This document shows positions 33,022 to 45,238 of a stretch of 64,000 nt of DNA, in pieces. The DNA is taken from NCBI RefSeq assembly GCF_025370935.1, contig NC_133477.1:17616056-17680055 (forward strand), given 5' to 3'. This DNA is from Choristoneura fumiferana. Taxonomy: Eukaryota; Arthropoda; Insecta; Lepidoptera; Tortricidae. The translations under genes and the position numbers were made by a program. The notes under the pieces are model-generated. The model did not search any database. It was not told the origin of the DNA and worked only from the letters and a program-made list of their open reading frames with translations. Every line of letters starts with the position of its first letter. Within the stretch, counting starts at the first letter, position 1.

Positions 33022-36000
33022 TTATTTGGGACTGTGTCGGGGAGTGCGGATCTCCCGCTTATCGGGCCACTTGCCGGCCGTGTACTGGACGTATCCCGGG
33101 TCGGTGGGCGTCCCGGACGCTCGCCCGTCCACATCCGTGCCTTCCCTATCCCGCTCCTCTATGGGCTCCATAGGGAAAAGCGCAGGAGTATCCGCTCTTC
33201 GCGACCTATTCGCCGGCGACGTCCTCAAATAATCCTCAAGCTGCTGCAGCGTCGGAGCTGGCACGGTCTTCGCTCTTGTAGGAGACTTGCGCGCCTGCTC
33301 GTAACTCGGCGAAACTTCATCGTACAAACTCTTCAGTCTACCCGACCTCACTTTAGCGAACTTGGGCGTTTGCAGCTCCGGAAGATAGTCCTCTTTCGCA
33401 ACGAGTTTCCCGGCGAAGTTATCCAAGTAATCTCTGAAGTATCTCTCATTAAACTTAGCCAGTTCTTGTTCGTAGTGCAGTTTATCATGTTCAGACATAG
33501 GCGAGATGGGATCTGACAGACGGACGTAGTTTCCTCCCTCAATTCCGTTTCGTAACGAACCGAATTTGGACTTTTCTAACTCTGTCTCTATGTTATCGTC
33601 GAATTTCGTATAACCATGGCTAGGAGAGTCAAATAAACTTGAGCCGTCTGTCTTAGTAATATTTTCTTTTTCCGTTTTGGTCTTTCCTAGATCCAAATCC
33701 TTTGGCCTTTCAGGTGGGACATTGCCGTTTTGTTTCCCATTAAGTATTCCATTCGTAGTCTGCTGTGTGAATATGGTTACCTTTTTATCTACTTTAGGCG
33801 AGGAGACTGGATCCGTCTGGGCATGACGGACGGCAGTGTAGGTCCGGGGCCCCATGAGGTCTAACAGGAAAAGGGCTGCCACTACCAGAGACAGGCTGCC
33901 AAGAACAGACGCGTTCACCACCAGATTGTGCGGCACTGAGTCTAGAGATGCCAGCTCGAGACCACCTGGGGCAAATAATTTCGACATCAAATCATAAGCA
34001 TCAATATTCGTACCATCTTTATGGACCCTTGACACTTGTGCTTTATGAACAAAGGAAAAGCGTGGAAACGATGACGTTATTTCTCTGTTGATGGCTCAAG
34101 TCATGGCCGTGAGATTGTATGGACTTCGCATCGTAGTAAAATATCATTAAAAAAGATAAAAAAACTATTGGGTTTTTATATCACTTTTACACTTTGTACT
34201 CTAAAACCTCTTAACCTTGATTAAATTTCTCAAATGGAGAACCCTGGTTATTTAAGAAAACCAAGGATCGTTGGATATCAAGAAATATTTTCAAATAATT
34301 ACCCAAAATGAGGAAGAACAGCATTCCAAAACCAAGGAGGACACCCTCTAGAATCCTTTTTCCCCTCGGAATCTCCTGGAATATACGCGCTACCAGCAGG
34401 CCGAAGGTGATGATCACGTAACCTGACGACAAAACAATCATTAAAATACATCATACAACCTATACTACCTACAGGAAAGTATGAGTAAGTAAGTAGGTAA
34501 GTACCTACCTAATAATATCATTTTTAGAGCTTTTGTAAATGATGTCGACTCTACAAATAATTCAACCCTTATCGAAATCAAGAGCCTTTTTCTATTTACG
34601 AAGTACAATTAATTAATTTCAGCCCGTACCAGTATTCCTACTAGAACTGGGTAGGTAGTATCTAACTTATTTGAATAAAAGTAGAATTTAATGATTGGGC
34701 ACGTAAAGCCTTTGTAAGAACTTGTGCTAGAAATATGCCATTTAAAAATCACGTTTTTCTTCGTTAAAAAATGTATGTAGGGCGAAGTAAATAATGATTT
34801 AAGTAGGTAGGTACGGTACATAAGTAGATATAATCCAAAAACATGATGTCATAAACGCAATTATCTAGAACGCTGGGTCATCTTTAATGACATTATAATT
34901 TGTATTGTCGTAGCGAAAATATTTCTGAATGTCTCTTCGAATCTTACGCCAGTATTAAATAATGTGAACTCGATATTTGGTTGCTTGTCCTTTGCATTTG
35001 AAGTTTTATTTCAAACGTCTCGCGTGTTATTAAAATGGTCCCTAATTTATACTTACCTAATACTGACATACCTAAGCGTGTACTAGTAATCGCATACCTA
35101 CAACCTACACCATTTATTTTTGACAGATGGTAAGACAGCGATGATAAAGAGCTAACTTCCATAGTACGAGCCGTATAAATGTTAGTAGGTATGTGATCTA
35201 CGTAGGTATGTAGGGTAGGTATTGGGCACGGAGATGCATAACGAACGCGTCAAAGGTTAGACGATCACCTTTCTTCCTTACGTAATGCAATTGGTCACTC
35301 GTCTAATCAAGTTTACAATTGACGACACTTAACGATGTAGACGCCGCTTCGTTACATACCAGACCGAATAGTCGTACCATAGGTCGTACCTACTCAGATA
35401 TATAGATACTGAGAGAGAGGTACTCACAGAATCGATATTTAATTTAATTCTATTAACAATCAAATAGACAAATATTTTACAGATAGTCAATATTTTCCTG
35501 TTGTAGTATAAATTATCAGACTATCTTATGATTATGACTCAGTTACATAAGCAACTTAATCGAGTCAACCTCGGAATGAGGTTAGAAGCTGGAAAATCGT
35601 ATAAACCTTTATTATGGCATTCTTAAACTCGTCTCAAAGGTCTCACAGGATATCTAGGTATTCGAGGTTAAAGGTCACTATTTTGATGTACCTACCTATT
35701 ACAAAGTTGTAGAACTTTAATTTTAGTATAAATTTTGTCTAAATTAAGTTTTTATACGTTCAGCCGTTTTTGAGTTAGAGCGCATAAAGTTCGCAGTACT
35801 GAGCATTCTCGTTCTCCTCTTTATTCTTTATCCCACTTTATTTCGCGTCCCCCCCCCCCCTCCTGGTTAACTGGTTATAAAGCTGGATCCCCCTTTGGTG
35901 TCGTTAATGCGAGCTGTCTGAATCAAGGCAGATTCAGCATTATAGCTAGGGGGCGGTCTTATTTACTGTTCAATAACATTTATCATATAGCATAGCAAAA

Positions 36001-39000
36001 CATTCTCATTCTGAGAGAAGGCCTGTGCCCAGCAGTGGGACGTTTATAGGCTGGAATGATGATGATAGCAAAACAAATTCTTCTTTTTTGTCGCAGAAAG
36101 ATATAATTAATTAAAATCAATGAATACCGAGGACCTGGGTTCGATTCCCAGTGTTGGTCTTATTTTTCTGGTTTTTCTGTGCATCAATATTTCAGTTTGT
36201 ATTTTCAATTTAGGTTTTACGGGATGACCGTAAAAGTAAAAATTTGGAATTGAAATATAAAATCAATGAGTTTAGAAAAATATCTACTGTTGTCTTAGAT
36301 CCAGCCCAGGGCCCAGGGGGTCATGTCCCCCATGACCCTCCCCCCTTCCCCTGGATCTGCCCTTGTTCTGGATGCGTTACCTCCATAGACGGCGTCGGCG
36401 AAGGCGCCCCCCACGTTGTCCCACGTGACGGAGGTGAGCAGCGACCACTCGCGGGACAGCTTAGACAGCAGCAGCGACAGCCGCGCCTCGTCGTCCGTCG
36501 ACACACGCTTGCCCACAAGGCACGCCACGCAAAACAACTGCGACACAAATCAAAACTTTAGTTATAAATAAATAAATATCATGGGATAATTTACACTAAT
36601 TGACCTAGTTCCAAGCTAAGCAAAGCATGTACGGTCAGCATCAAAAGTAGCTGGTTACTTTTGTACTTTATCGTTTTACAGCCACTTACTTTAGCGCCAT
36701 ACATGATTGACAAATGTGTTAATGTGACAGAGTAAAAAAGTAACCAGCTACTTTTGATGCTGACCGTACGTACCACTATACTACTAGAATAAACATACTT
36801 ATTTAGATACCAAATTTTGTTACTTTTACGGTCGTCCCGTAAAATCAATATCGAAAATACAATCTGAAACACAGATGCACAGAAAAACCAGAAAAAGAGA
36901 ACTTAAAAGCGACATCTCTTGTCCGGGTGAGCGGTTAGTTCCAATGGAGTGCTGAAAGTTTCTCGATGACGGCTACAGCATAGATGTCGCTAGTGTCGCT
37001 GCTTAAGTGACTAAATAAGAGACAAACATCTGTACATCTGTACTCCGTCCAGTGGTGGTGTAGCGGTATAGCACGCAGCACGGAATGCTAAGGACCTGGG
37101 TTCAATTCCCAGCGTTGGTCTCTTTTTCTGGTTTTTCTGTGCATCTGTGTTTCGAAATTACTATTTTATTTTTCATTTTTGTGTTTTATGTACAATAAAG
37201 TATTTACATACCTACATACATACAAACCTTTTGAAGAGCAGTGACAGACATTTTAGCGAGTTATGCTTGTCATCCGGCGATATACTTACATACTTATTTA
37301 ACATCCAAGACCCGAAAACAGACATTCGTATTATTCATACAAATTCATAATCAGGTTACTCAGGTTCTTAGTAACACCACTAGGTAGGAGAACATTGCGG
37401 AGGTCCATATCAATGAACTGAAACAATTACTTTGCTCACCCGCGACCATAAGGTCATATCATATCAAAAGATATGTACGTAATATGCAAGAAATGTGTGT
37501 TCATGCAATTTCTCCACTTTCACACTGTAATAACACACACAAATCACACAAACCCATCTATCACCACCACCACACTTCACTGGCGCGTTTCGAACTCAAC
37601 CAGAGCTTATCTTCAGAGCAACAATACATTCCATATGGGTCTGTTTCACCGCCTGGTTTAATGTCATAAATATATAAACTTTGTGGCAGCGACAGATAAA
37701 ACAGTCTGTTAATGAAGACTGTGTTTTATATCAATGAAAATATGTCATACAAATATCAAATTTATCGGAGTAGTGAAACAGCCCTAAACCTTGTTAGCAA
37801 GATCTCTATAGTCTAAGCTTGTTAGTCAAAGCCTGCCCAGGATCCAATTAGAATAATTTTAAAAAATAACTTACCCACCTTCCTGGAAAATTCTGTACCA
37901 GTGAAAGATTCGAAAGATCCGGTCTTATTGACGTGCGATAAGGTAATACTCAATCATAAAGTATGTTAGGTATATGCACATACAAGTATCTAAAAATGCA
38001 TTTATAATCATGCTGTAAAGTTCTATATTAATCTATCGAAATGGTACAAACCTAAGTCCATATTTCTGTAGAACCTATATCTAACTCTTGGGCAATTATA
38101 TTATCGCGGATGTACGACATTTTGACTAATTAATAGCCTTCTACCAAATAAGTAGATAAGCTTACCTGTTATTTGAAGAAGAATCTTTTTTGAAGGGTTA
38201 CATTTCAACCATTTTAATACAAATAATAAGTATTTTAACTTTTAATTAAGTATTATCTAACATCAACAAAGTAATACCAGACCAGAGATAGTAAATATCT
38301 AATTTAAAAAACAATATTAAATAGGTACCGTCTAAAACGGAATCGATTCTTGTTTTCCAGCTACCTACTTCTTTTCTGCATTTCCAAAATGAGAAAATTA
38401 CTAAGTACCTAGTCATATGTAAAATACGGGGAGTGTCAACTCGAAATCCACTCGATAATGTCGAAAGACAAACACGCGCTCTGACGTAAAAGTTACAACA
38501 CGCTCGACATACCATCACCAACGAACGGCGCTAAACATGTTTTAGAAACTACTTATACTTACCAGCCCACACCCATGTTTTCAATGGTTTATAAAAAGTA
38601 GGTACTTAAGGTACTAATCTGAGATAAGCGTAAGGCACACGGAGATAGTAAGCAACTAGTCATAAATACACACTAGATACACAGGGTAGTTAGACGACTC
38701 ATGGATACACAGGGACTCATAAATCAATGTTGTCATATAGTCGAACCGTTTAATTCCAGACCCACCCCTAGAACGTTCCCACGGTGCACAGTGTCATAAT
38801 AATAAATGGTTCGAGTTTAGATTTAATTGGAAAATCTGCGGCTCTATGGTGGAGAGCAACGGTCACCACGCATTAAGTTGTTGTGCGGGTAGATTTCTTC
38901 GTCATCACGCCCTTAACATTATTCGGAGGGCGTTTTGGTCTCTGCTAATGTTCCGTGCGCTTTGGAGCCTCTGGGTCTCAGTCGGTCGGATGGCAAAAGA

Positions 39001-42000
39001 CCGGATGGTTTAACTTTGGTGCCCTGGCAGAAAGGAAAGTGCCTTTTATGGCATCCCATGTGTGTCAGCACTTTTCTTTCTTTTCTTTTCTTTTCAAGTT
39101 CTGGGGGGCGGCTGCCGAGTGGGCGGCTCTTAGGAAGGGCGAGAAATGGACTCCGCTTGCGGTAGACGACTGAGAGTTGGTTGGTGCTGAGGCTATAGCC
39201 TTTTCCCCATGGAAGAGGGGCGGCGTTTGAACTCAGGCTCGGGGCGCTTCTGGTGCAGAGGTTGTTCATCGCCGTTCAGCGGGGCAATGCGACCAGTATG
39301 ATGGGATACTTTTGCGCCAGGAACGATGCGGGGTGGGTTATTTTGTTAGTTGCGTAGGTTACATTAGTCATTTCTATATTATATATTTTTTATATTATGT
39401 TTTTGATGATTTATTTAATTTAGGATTATGATTGTACCTAATTAAATGAATTTTTAACTTTAAATTGTATGTATAATAAATAATAATAAATATAATAATT
39501 AGTGGAAAATAAATATTTTTTCACTTCCACACACGCCACAATACCTTAATAACTTGGGGTTGCTTAAGCAGCGTTTCCGCCAATAATGTGCGAGGAATAT
39601 GTTTTTCATTAACCAATATACGCTTATATATCCTCGCACATTATTGGTGGCAACGCTGCTTTAATGGTTTGCGAGTTACTGACTATACATAAAGGTCCAG
39701 CAACAATCCTTCGAGCCGATAGCCGTCGTCCACCGTGGGAGCGACATTGAAGACGCTGCGTCCGCGCAACACTGCATCTCGTTCGTTATACGTGACTAGA
39801 TTACGGAAAACTTGCCTTTTTACTTATACATACAAAAACACAATATCCTCCTAAATCGAGTATAGTAGGTACATATACGATGATTGGAATGTTATTGTTG
39901 TAAGAAGACGTTCAAGCAAGTTAGAAGTGCATAATAATTGAGTATGCAAGTTGATTATTTTAATTTTGAGAATATAAGTAGGTTGCTAAACCCTTGTATA
40001 AGTATCCAAAAATGACCAATGGCCCCCACAGAGCCCTAAATATTCAGACATTAGATTGAAGAAACAAAAAGTAAGGGTGCCCGTGTGTCGACCTTTGCTG
40101 TACAGTCAGGAGCACCATTATCTGACACAACGCGTGCATAAATATCTGATAAGACTGTTTCTAGGGCCGGTAGGACGTGGCAGATATTAACCCTTTACCA
40201 GGCCCCTTAGAACTAGCGTGTCTTCATACGTACTTTATATACTGTTACAACCGTATTTAACGCCTTGTAAAAAATGTATTTACGAAAGTCGGAGATGTTC
40301 CTTTAAACGAGAAATAAAAATGTGGGTTACGGTTATCCCATCGCCTGTCTAAGTAATTAACTGTCATACTCGATTTTGTCTTATTATATTCTTGATCAGG
40401 CGAAGGGATATATTCCTCTCACATCTTATTCTTCAGGGAAAGAGTTTAAAAGGAGATTTTACAGCTAGGTACATGAATTCGCTCTAGGTTGAACACAAAA
40501 ACAGTTTTATTACTTACGCGAGTTTTTATGACACGACAAGACAATTTACCGGGCCATGGGAAGAATAGCTCCCGTACAGTTAAACTCTAATAAGGCCATG
40601 GGATAATGTCAACCCACATCCTAATTTTGGTCATACACAAAAATGCATGAATATTTAGCAAAGTTTAAGATTACATTACCTTTCAACACTCAAAATCTAT
40701 AAAATATCAAAAAATTGTTCGATCTATGTACTTCTGTTTCATAGAAATTAAGGAAAGTGTTCCAATTTCTCCGTAGTTTACTGAAATTAGAGTTCAAGTG
40801 AATCTAAACGGCTGCCAAAGATATAGGTACTACGCGATTCAGAAGCGTGTTGTGAATGAAGATAATAAAATACTATTTTCAGGGATCGACAAAATATTTT
40901 GTAGGAGGTTTGGAGCCCTTCTTAACCGTGGTCCGGTTGTGTAGTCCGGCCAGCCGGACTGTGGAAAATTTCTTTTTTTCGATTGTCCGGTGGCGATACT
41001 GTTTGGTTGGTTGTACATCCGTACACTGTACCTTGGTCCTGTAATATCGCCACCGAACAATCGAAAAGTACAAATTTTCCATAGTCCGGCTGGCGAACGC
41101 GAACAAATCCCCCATAATGTTCTCACAATCATAATGATCCTGTGGCACAAAAGTACACTGCCAAAATATACAATAAGTTATTTCATTTTTATTATAACTA
41201 CTATTTTTATAGTACTGGTGCCCGGCGTATAAAAGTACTGTCCCACCTTTCCTGGTTATAAATTTCGGTTGAGACATGTTATTATTTAATTTTATTGATT
41301 TAAAATTAATACAACCAACGCAATGCGATTTGATAAACAATAAAGTCAGATCACTGTCAATATGAATGTTTCGTCTTTTATCTTTGAATAATTATACATA
41401 CTTCACTACAAGAGTGACACTCGAGCAAAAAGATTACATTCTGCATTTATTACAAGTGGTTAAGATTTTCCATGGTCCGGTTGACCGGACAGCTGAAAAT
41501 TATTTCTTTTCCTTGGAGCGGTTAACCGTATCACGGAAAAAATAAATTTTCCACAGTCCGGCTGGCCGGACTACACAACCGGACCACGGTTAAGAAGGGG
41601 TTTGGAGTTAAAACCTGACTACGGTAACCGATATAAAATGTGGGAGGAATATATCCCTTCGCCTGGTAAAGGGTTAATGCAGCAGGCGACTGTACAAGCG
41701 GGTCTCTATCAGGTACTTGATTAGGTACCCAAGTTTAAAAAGAATACCTAAATAAGTTCACGGTTGATATAAATGTAGGTATACAATATAAATAGGCGAC
41801 GATTAAAGGTGCGGCTGTGGGAAAACTAGCGAGTATAGTCATAATTACTTGGGTGTTTACTATGTTATTTATGTCAATCTACAAGGACAACTGCAACTAG
41901 GAATCAGTAATAAGATACCTAATCTTAAGTGCCCTAAGACTATACGCACTCGCCTAACTTTTTTATCATAGGAGTTTAGGTTGCAAGACATCTGTTAATA

Positions 42001-42765
42001 CTTATGTATTCCAAATTAAACACCTTTTAACGTTTAGGTATGTCGTGGGTAAAACAGCTATGCTATCTAACTGAAGGACACTCGTTAAGGAAACAAAAAA
42101 TTGGGTTATGCTTGTATGTACTATTAGTTTCAATAACCACTCGGACGTAGATTAATGAATTACGAATATAACAGTGACGAAATCTGCCATGTACGACCTC
42201 TTCGAACCGACCGAACGTGATCGAGCCAAGTGTTTTGATGTCGTAAGAAGGTCGGAGATATTTGGTACTTATCTAATGCTTGCTCGCTACTTGGACATAG
42301 ATAGGTAGGTACGCAAGCTGCGCATACCTATACGTGACTATTGTTAATTATTGTTTTATTAAATAATGCTAAACCTGTTCGCTGATGTTAAACAGGTAAT
42401 CACTTCACAAAAGGGGACGGTGTGGGCCTTACGCCCTTTTCTGACCTCGCATTCACAAGTGTTTCAACATGCTGTGTTATGGTTTTAAGTTAACTTGTCT
42501 AGTAAATGTTTATCCACACAATGCGTTCAAACCAAAATACAAACGGTCTATACCAAGCAGTCCCATCACCTGACAAGCTTAATGGTGCAGATACTAGAAA
42601 TAAGATCTCTGGGAGAATGAGAATCCAGGAAAAACGACCCATTTACAATAACTACCAGGTATCCATGCGAAATGTTACCGAACTGACGGTAGCTGCACAT
42701 TATCAATGGGGAATACTCACGAACTCCACTATCTTGAGCGCGACCCACTTGTCACAGAGCGCCAT
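33022..42765 (-). CDS. Four-transmembrane protein with long cytoplasmic tail, Snakeskin-like layout
   Basis: Four exons on the minus strand: 42765-42721, 36537-36381, 34422-34303 and 33965-33022. Borders are AG/GT and phases join cleanly to give 421 residues ending HSPK and TAA. It starts MALCDKWVALKIVEF. Hydrophobic segments lie at about 7-25 (ALKIVEFLFCVACLVG), 69-81 (YVIITFGLLVARI), 93-110 (GVLLGFGMLFFLILGG) and 120-147 (LVVNASVLGSLSLVVAALFL). A tail of roughly 270 residues follows, polar and rich in Lys, Glu, Ser and Pro, with no known domain. The four helices, the large first loop and the helix spacing resemble insect Snakeskin, a septate-junction protein. That is a topology-based inference; sequence identity is not obvious. 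Intron 1 is about 6.2 kb and full of transposons. Exon 2 lies between inverted SINE arms. Confidence 0.75.
35850..35860. repeat. Poly-C tract
   Basis: A run of about ten C in the intron between 34422 and 36381. Confidence 0.8.
36013..36068 (+). repeat. Retroelement 3'-end fragment, family D
   Basis: GAGAGAAGGCCTGTGCCCAG then CAGTGGGACGTTTATAGGCT and a GATGATGAT-like tail. Other copies are at 50228-50330, 57573-57640 and 62790-63000. This is a very common lepidopteran non-LTR 3' end. Confidence 0.7.
36122..36246 (+). repeat. SINE family B fragment, left inverted arm
   Basis: GACCTGGGTTCGATTCCCAG, then TTTTTCTGGTTTTTCTGTGC, then GTTTTACGGGATGACCGTAA. The part at 36160-36246 is the inverted partner of 36810-36898. 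Exon 2 of the four-transmembrane gene lies between them. Confidence 0.72.
36562..36626 (-). repeat. SINE family C fragment
   Basis: On the minus strand it contains the body and tail of the SINE at 27638-27905: GCTTTGCTTAGCTTGGAACT and AGGTCAATTAGTGTAAATTA. It is cut off by the MITE at 36629. Confidence 0.65.
36629..36769. mobile_element. Palindromic MITE (GTACGGTCAGCATC ends)
   Basis: GTACGGTCAGCATCAAAAGT and TAGCTGGTTACTTTTGTAC pair almost exactly with the right arm, which ends ACTTTTGATGCTGACCGTAC. Length is 141 bp. It lies in intron 1 of the four-transmembrane gene. Confidence 0.85.
36810..36900 (-). repeat. SINE family B fragment, right inverted arm
   Basis: TTACTTTTACGGTCGTCCCG then ATGCACAGAAAAACCAGAAA, the reverse complement of 36160-36246 with few differences. 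Confidence 0.72.
37054..37152 (+). repeat. tRNA-derived SINE, family B
   Basis: GTGGTGGTGTAGCGGTATAG (A-box region) and CTGGGTTCAATTCCCAG (B box), then TCTCTTTTTCTGGTTTTTC. Same family as 18829-18945. A family C fragment on the minus strand follows at 37245-37352. Confidence 0.75.
37245..37352 (-). repeat. SINE family C fragment
   Basis: On the minus strand it holds TTTGTATGAATAATACGAAT and GTCTTGGATGTTAAATAAGT, matching the body of the SINE at 27638-27905. Confidence 0.65.
37638..37784. mobile_element. Diverged MITE with GGTCTGTTTCACC ends
   Basis: GGTCTGTTTCACCGCC at the left and GTAGTGAAACAGCC at the right share the end type of the palindromic MITE at 31641-31782. The interior differs. 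About 147 bp. Confidence 0.5.
38860..39365. repeat. GC-rich repeat-like block, probable retroelement 3' end
   Basis: A sharply GC-rich block inside an AT-rich intron, holding a (TTTTC)n run at about 39066-39095 and GACCAGTATGATGGGATAC near 39291, followed by an AT-rich tail. Frames cross it on both strands, but none resembles a known protein. I infer a retroelement 3' end from composition only. Confidence 0.35.
39568..39660. mobile_element. Short inverted-repeat MITE (GCAGCGTT ends)
   Basis: GCAGCGTTTCCGCCAATAAT then GTGCGAGGA pairs with TCCTCGCAC and ATTATTGGTGGCAACGCTGC. Length is 93 bp. Flanks are TTAA on the left and TTTAA on the right, so a piggyBac-type origin is possible. Confidence 0.7.
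40191..41673. mobile_element. piggyBac-like nonautonomous element, middle of nest
   Basis: CCCTTTACCAGGC at the left end and GCCTGGTAAAGGG at the right end are exact inverted repeats, flanked on both sides by TTAA (40187-40190 and 41674-41677). TTAA duplication with CCC...GGG ends is the piggyBac signature. Subterminal CGAAGGGATATATTCCTC near 40392 has a partner near 41645. No transposase is present. Confidence 0.85.
40916..41599. mobile_element. hAT-type element, innermost of nest
   Basis: Terminal inverted repeats of about 55 bp are nearly perfect, starting CCCTTCTTAACCGTGGTCCG and ending CGGACCACGGTTAAGAAGGG. Flanks are GTTTGGAG on both sides (40908-40915 and 41600-41607), an 8-bp target duplication. 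Inside, more GTCCGG-rich sub-repeats pair (around 40940-41100 and 41465-41570). Length is 684 bp. Confidence 0.9.
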
Positions 42766-43110
42766 GTCACGATAAAGCACGATAACACAACTATTCTATC
42801 AATTCCACCTCACGCTAGACCTCACGCGTACGAGCGCTCGTTATGTCGTTGACATAATAATAGTACATTTCATAGTGTTTACTAACAGAAGGACGCGAGG
42901 CAGAGGCAGGCGGCCGCGCGTCGCGGGCGCAGGTTTTTGTTTGAGCGCGCATTTCCACGCTGCCGCTGCATCGCCGGCGCCGACGCGCGGCGACATTGAA
43001 GGAAAACCTCAGCGCGGGATGTTCCGCAGCATTGACTCTCCCAGCAGATAATGTGCGTGCAAAAACCTTAAGCGTTGTCAGTTGTTAGTCAGCCGAAACA
43101 GAGGAGCGAG
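42766..43110 (-). promoter_or_regulatory. GC-rich 5' flank of the four-transmembrane gene
   Basis: About 42830-43030 is much richer in C and G than its surroundings, with many CG steps (GGCGGCCGCGCGTCGCGGGC). It directly precedes the start codon at 42765, so it is a likely promoter and 5' UTR. No TATA box or initiator was assigned. Confidence 0.4.
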
Positions 43111-45238
43111 TTACAAATAAAACACCAAGGACATTAAACCATTATACTTAAATTTATTAATCATAACCGGCGCATGCAATACTATTTTAAAAATCTCATA
43201 AAAGTCCGAGAGATAAATTCATATTGAAATGTAGATACATACATATTGAAATGTAGATGATAGATAATTTCATAATGCTGTGTTTGTTCATTGCTGAGAA
43301 AACAGATCGAAATTGATTTACTTAAAACCTGATTTTAAATAAGACTTGATCATACACAGAAATAGTAAACTACAATAACATGAATATTTCGTTGAAAAAA
43401 CATCAAAAAATGGAGATTGCCAGCATTGCAATGATCCGTGCGCGGCGGAGCCGGCGGTTGCCCTTAATTCATAACATAAAACAATATTGTAGTTACATTC
43501 TTAAATATATCGATGCTGTCTTACAATTTTTAATTTTAATACATTAAATTCTATGCAATTCAATTAGATTAATTAAATATATTAAGTTAAATTAAAATTG
43601 TCTAAAAGTAAAATTTACCTCTCTTATGCCTTACGAAATATGGAGAGTGCAAGAGAAAATAAGTGTGAATACCACCAGACCAGCACATTCAGGAAAAAGG
43701 AAAAAATTGTTTCAGCAGCTGCATGATTAAAATCAACAAAACTGAAAGGAAATTGCGTCTTAGCAAATGAAGACCGGATTCTTTTACTTTTACCTGAATT
43801 GCAACACCAACACCAAGCTGCCATAAAAACGTTGTAGAAATAGCTGCTTCGGTGACCATCAAAAGACATTTGCACGTGTCAACAGTAAAAATGGCAACTT
43901 AAACATGTAAACACTCTTAGTAAGCGTTTGGTTTTAGTATCAAAACGCCTGTGAAGCAAAATTAGCAAGAAACCACTTGCATGATGATCTGTATAAGGAA
44001 TCGAGTAGACTACACCTTTAAACGCAAGAATCACAGCACGGAGCTTAACTAAACGTGTTTTTCAATTATTCCGCGCACAATGCCCTCGATGCTGGTTTTT
44101 AGGCATATTGGCGTTAAAATATTATGATGATCTAGAGAAAAAAGTCAGTATTTTGTATTAACTACCTAGTTAGTTAGCAGTTCTGCTTAGCAGGCGTGTT
44201 GATATTAAAACAGCGTTAGTAACAAAACAAAAACAATGAACATCAAGTCAACAGGTGCAGCATTCCTCTCACACTCCATCACAAGCACAAAACGTGTAAG
44301 ACAAGACAACACATTTGCATTCTTAAACAATACATGCAATAAATTAATCAAGGATTAAAATTTAATTAATTAAGATTTATAAAAGTAGGCTGGGTGACAC
44401 AGCATCATGTACTTTTAATTACTAGTAAAGTAATTGCAAGAAAATGTTTCCAGAAATATATTGAAACTAGAGAACTTTAAACCAAAGTAGACTGTAGGCC
44501 AATTTGAAGCTCTCTATCCTTCGATAATTACAAGTTATACGATTATTAACTACTAGAAAAACCGCGAACACTATATTCAGTAACGGAAGCTAAGTAGAAG
44601 TCAATAGAGGGTTAACAAGTTACAAACAGTAAACTGTTTCAAGGTTTAAATTTCCAAAAACAAAATAAGAATTCACTCTGCATAATTTGCAGGCCCTTCC
44701 CGCATTCATCAGACAATGAAATCGACAAAAATAAAGTCGCTAAATTTGTTTCAATCGAAGACATTGTTATTATCATAAAATAAACAAAAGGATGACTGGA
44801 AGGGAGAAATGAACGACACTATCTAACTAAAAGATTGTGTATTAAAGATTGTGTAGCTGTGCTGGATATGTACTCTTGAAAGTGAATTAAATTGCTCTGA
44901 ATGAATCAATGGGTAGTGTACCCTCCTTACACAATTACACATACACAACAATAAGGGCCATATGTTTCACCACTCTTTTAAAGTCCTGATATTTTATGGA
45001 AGACACTATCTGTGATGCAGGGTGGACGCATAATAACCCGAGTAAACATTTATAACTTTCGCATTTCTCATCAACATCGGATATGTACGGAATAAGCTGT
45101 TCGAAAAGATCTAAGATCTACCGCTTAGGCTTAAGAGTCTCGCAACGGCTTCCGGTCTCATAATATAACAGGAATTTTGAGTGGTAAAACAGGCAAGTCT
45201 GTCGGTAGCAGTGTCACCCAGCGATAGTAGCAGTCGAC
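43111..45238. other. AT-rich region, probably 3' UTR of the RRM gene plus spacer
   Basis: No exon and no clear repeat. It follows the stop codon of the RRM gene (minus strand). A minus-strand AATAAA occurs near 43150, which would allow a long 3' UTR. This is inference. Confidence 0.4.

Larger units (their letters stand above)
40099..41696. mobile_element. Outermost MITE of a three-level nest
   Basis: TGTACAGTCAGGAGCACC at the left and GCAGCAGGCGACTGTACA at the right are the ends of a short MITE like that at 31424-31608. Without its insert (40191-41673 plus one TTAA) it would be roughly 110 bp, so it may be a deleted copy. Confidence 0.6.

Noticed and set aside
33034..33516. 160-codon plus-strand frame
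   Set aside because: Antisense to the long last exon of the four-transmembrane gene, whose minus-strand frame is phase-consistent with three upstream exons.
38919..39269. 116-codon minus-strand frame in a GC-rich block
   Set aside because: Low-complexity, no domain, overlapped by equally long plus-strand frames, no splice partners. It looks like repeat sequence.
40879..41340. 153-codon minus-strand frame
   Set aside because: It spans the end of a hAT-type element and shows no transposase motif; a chance frame in repeat DNA.
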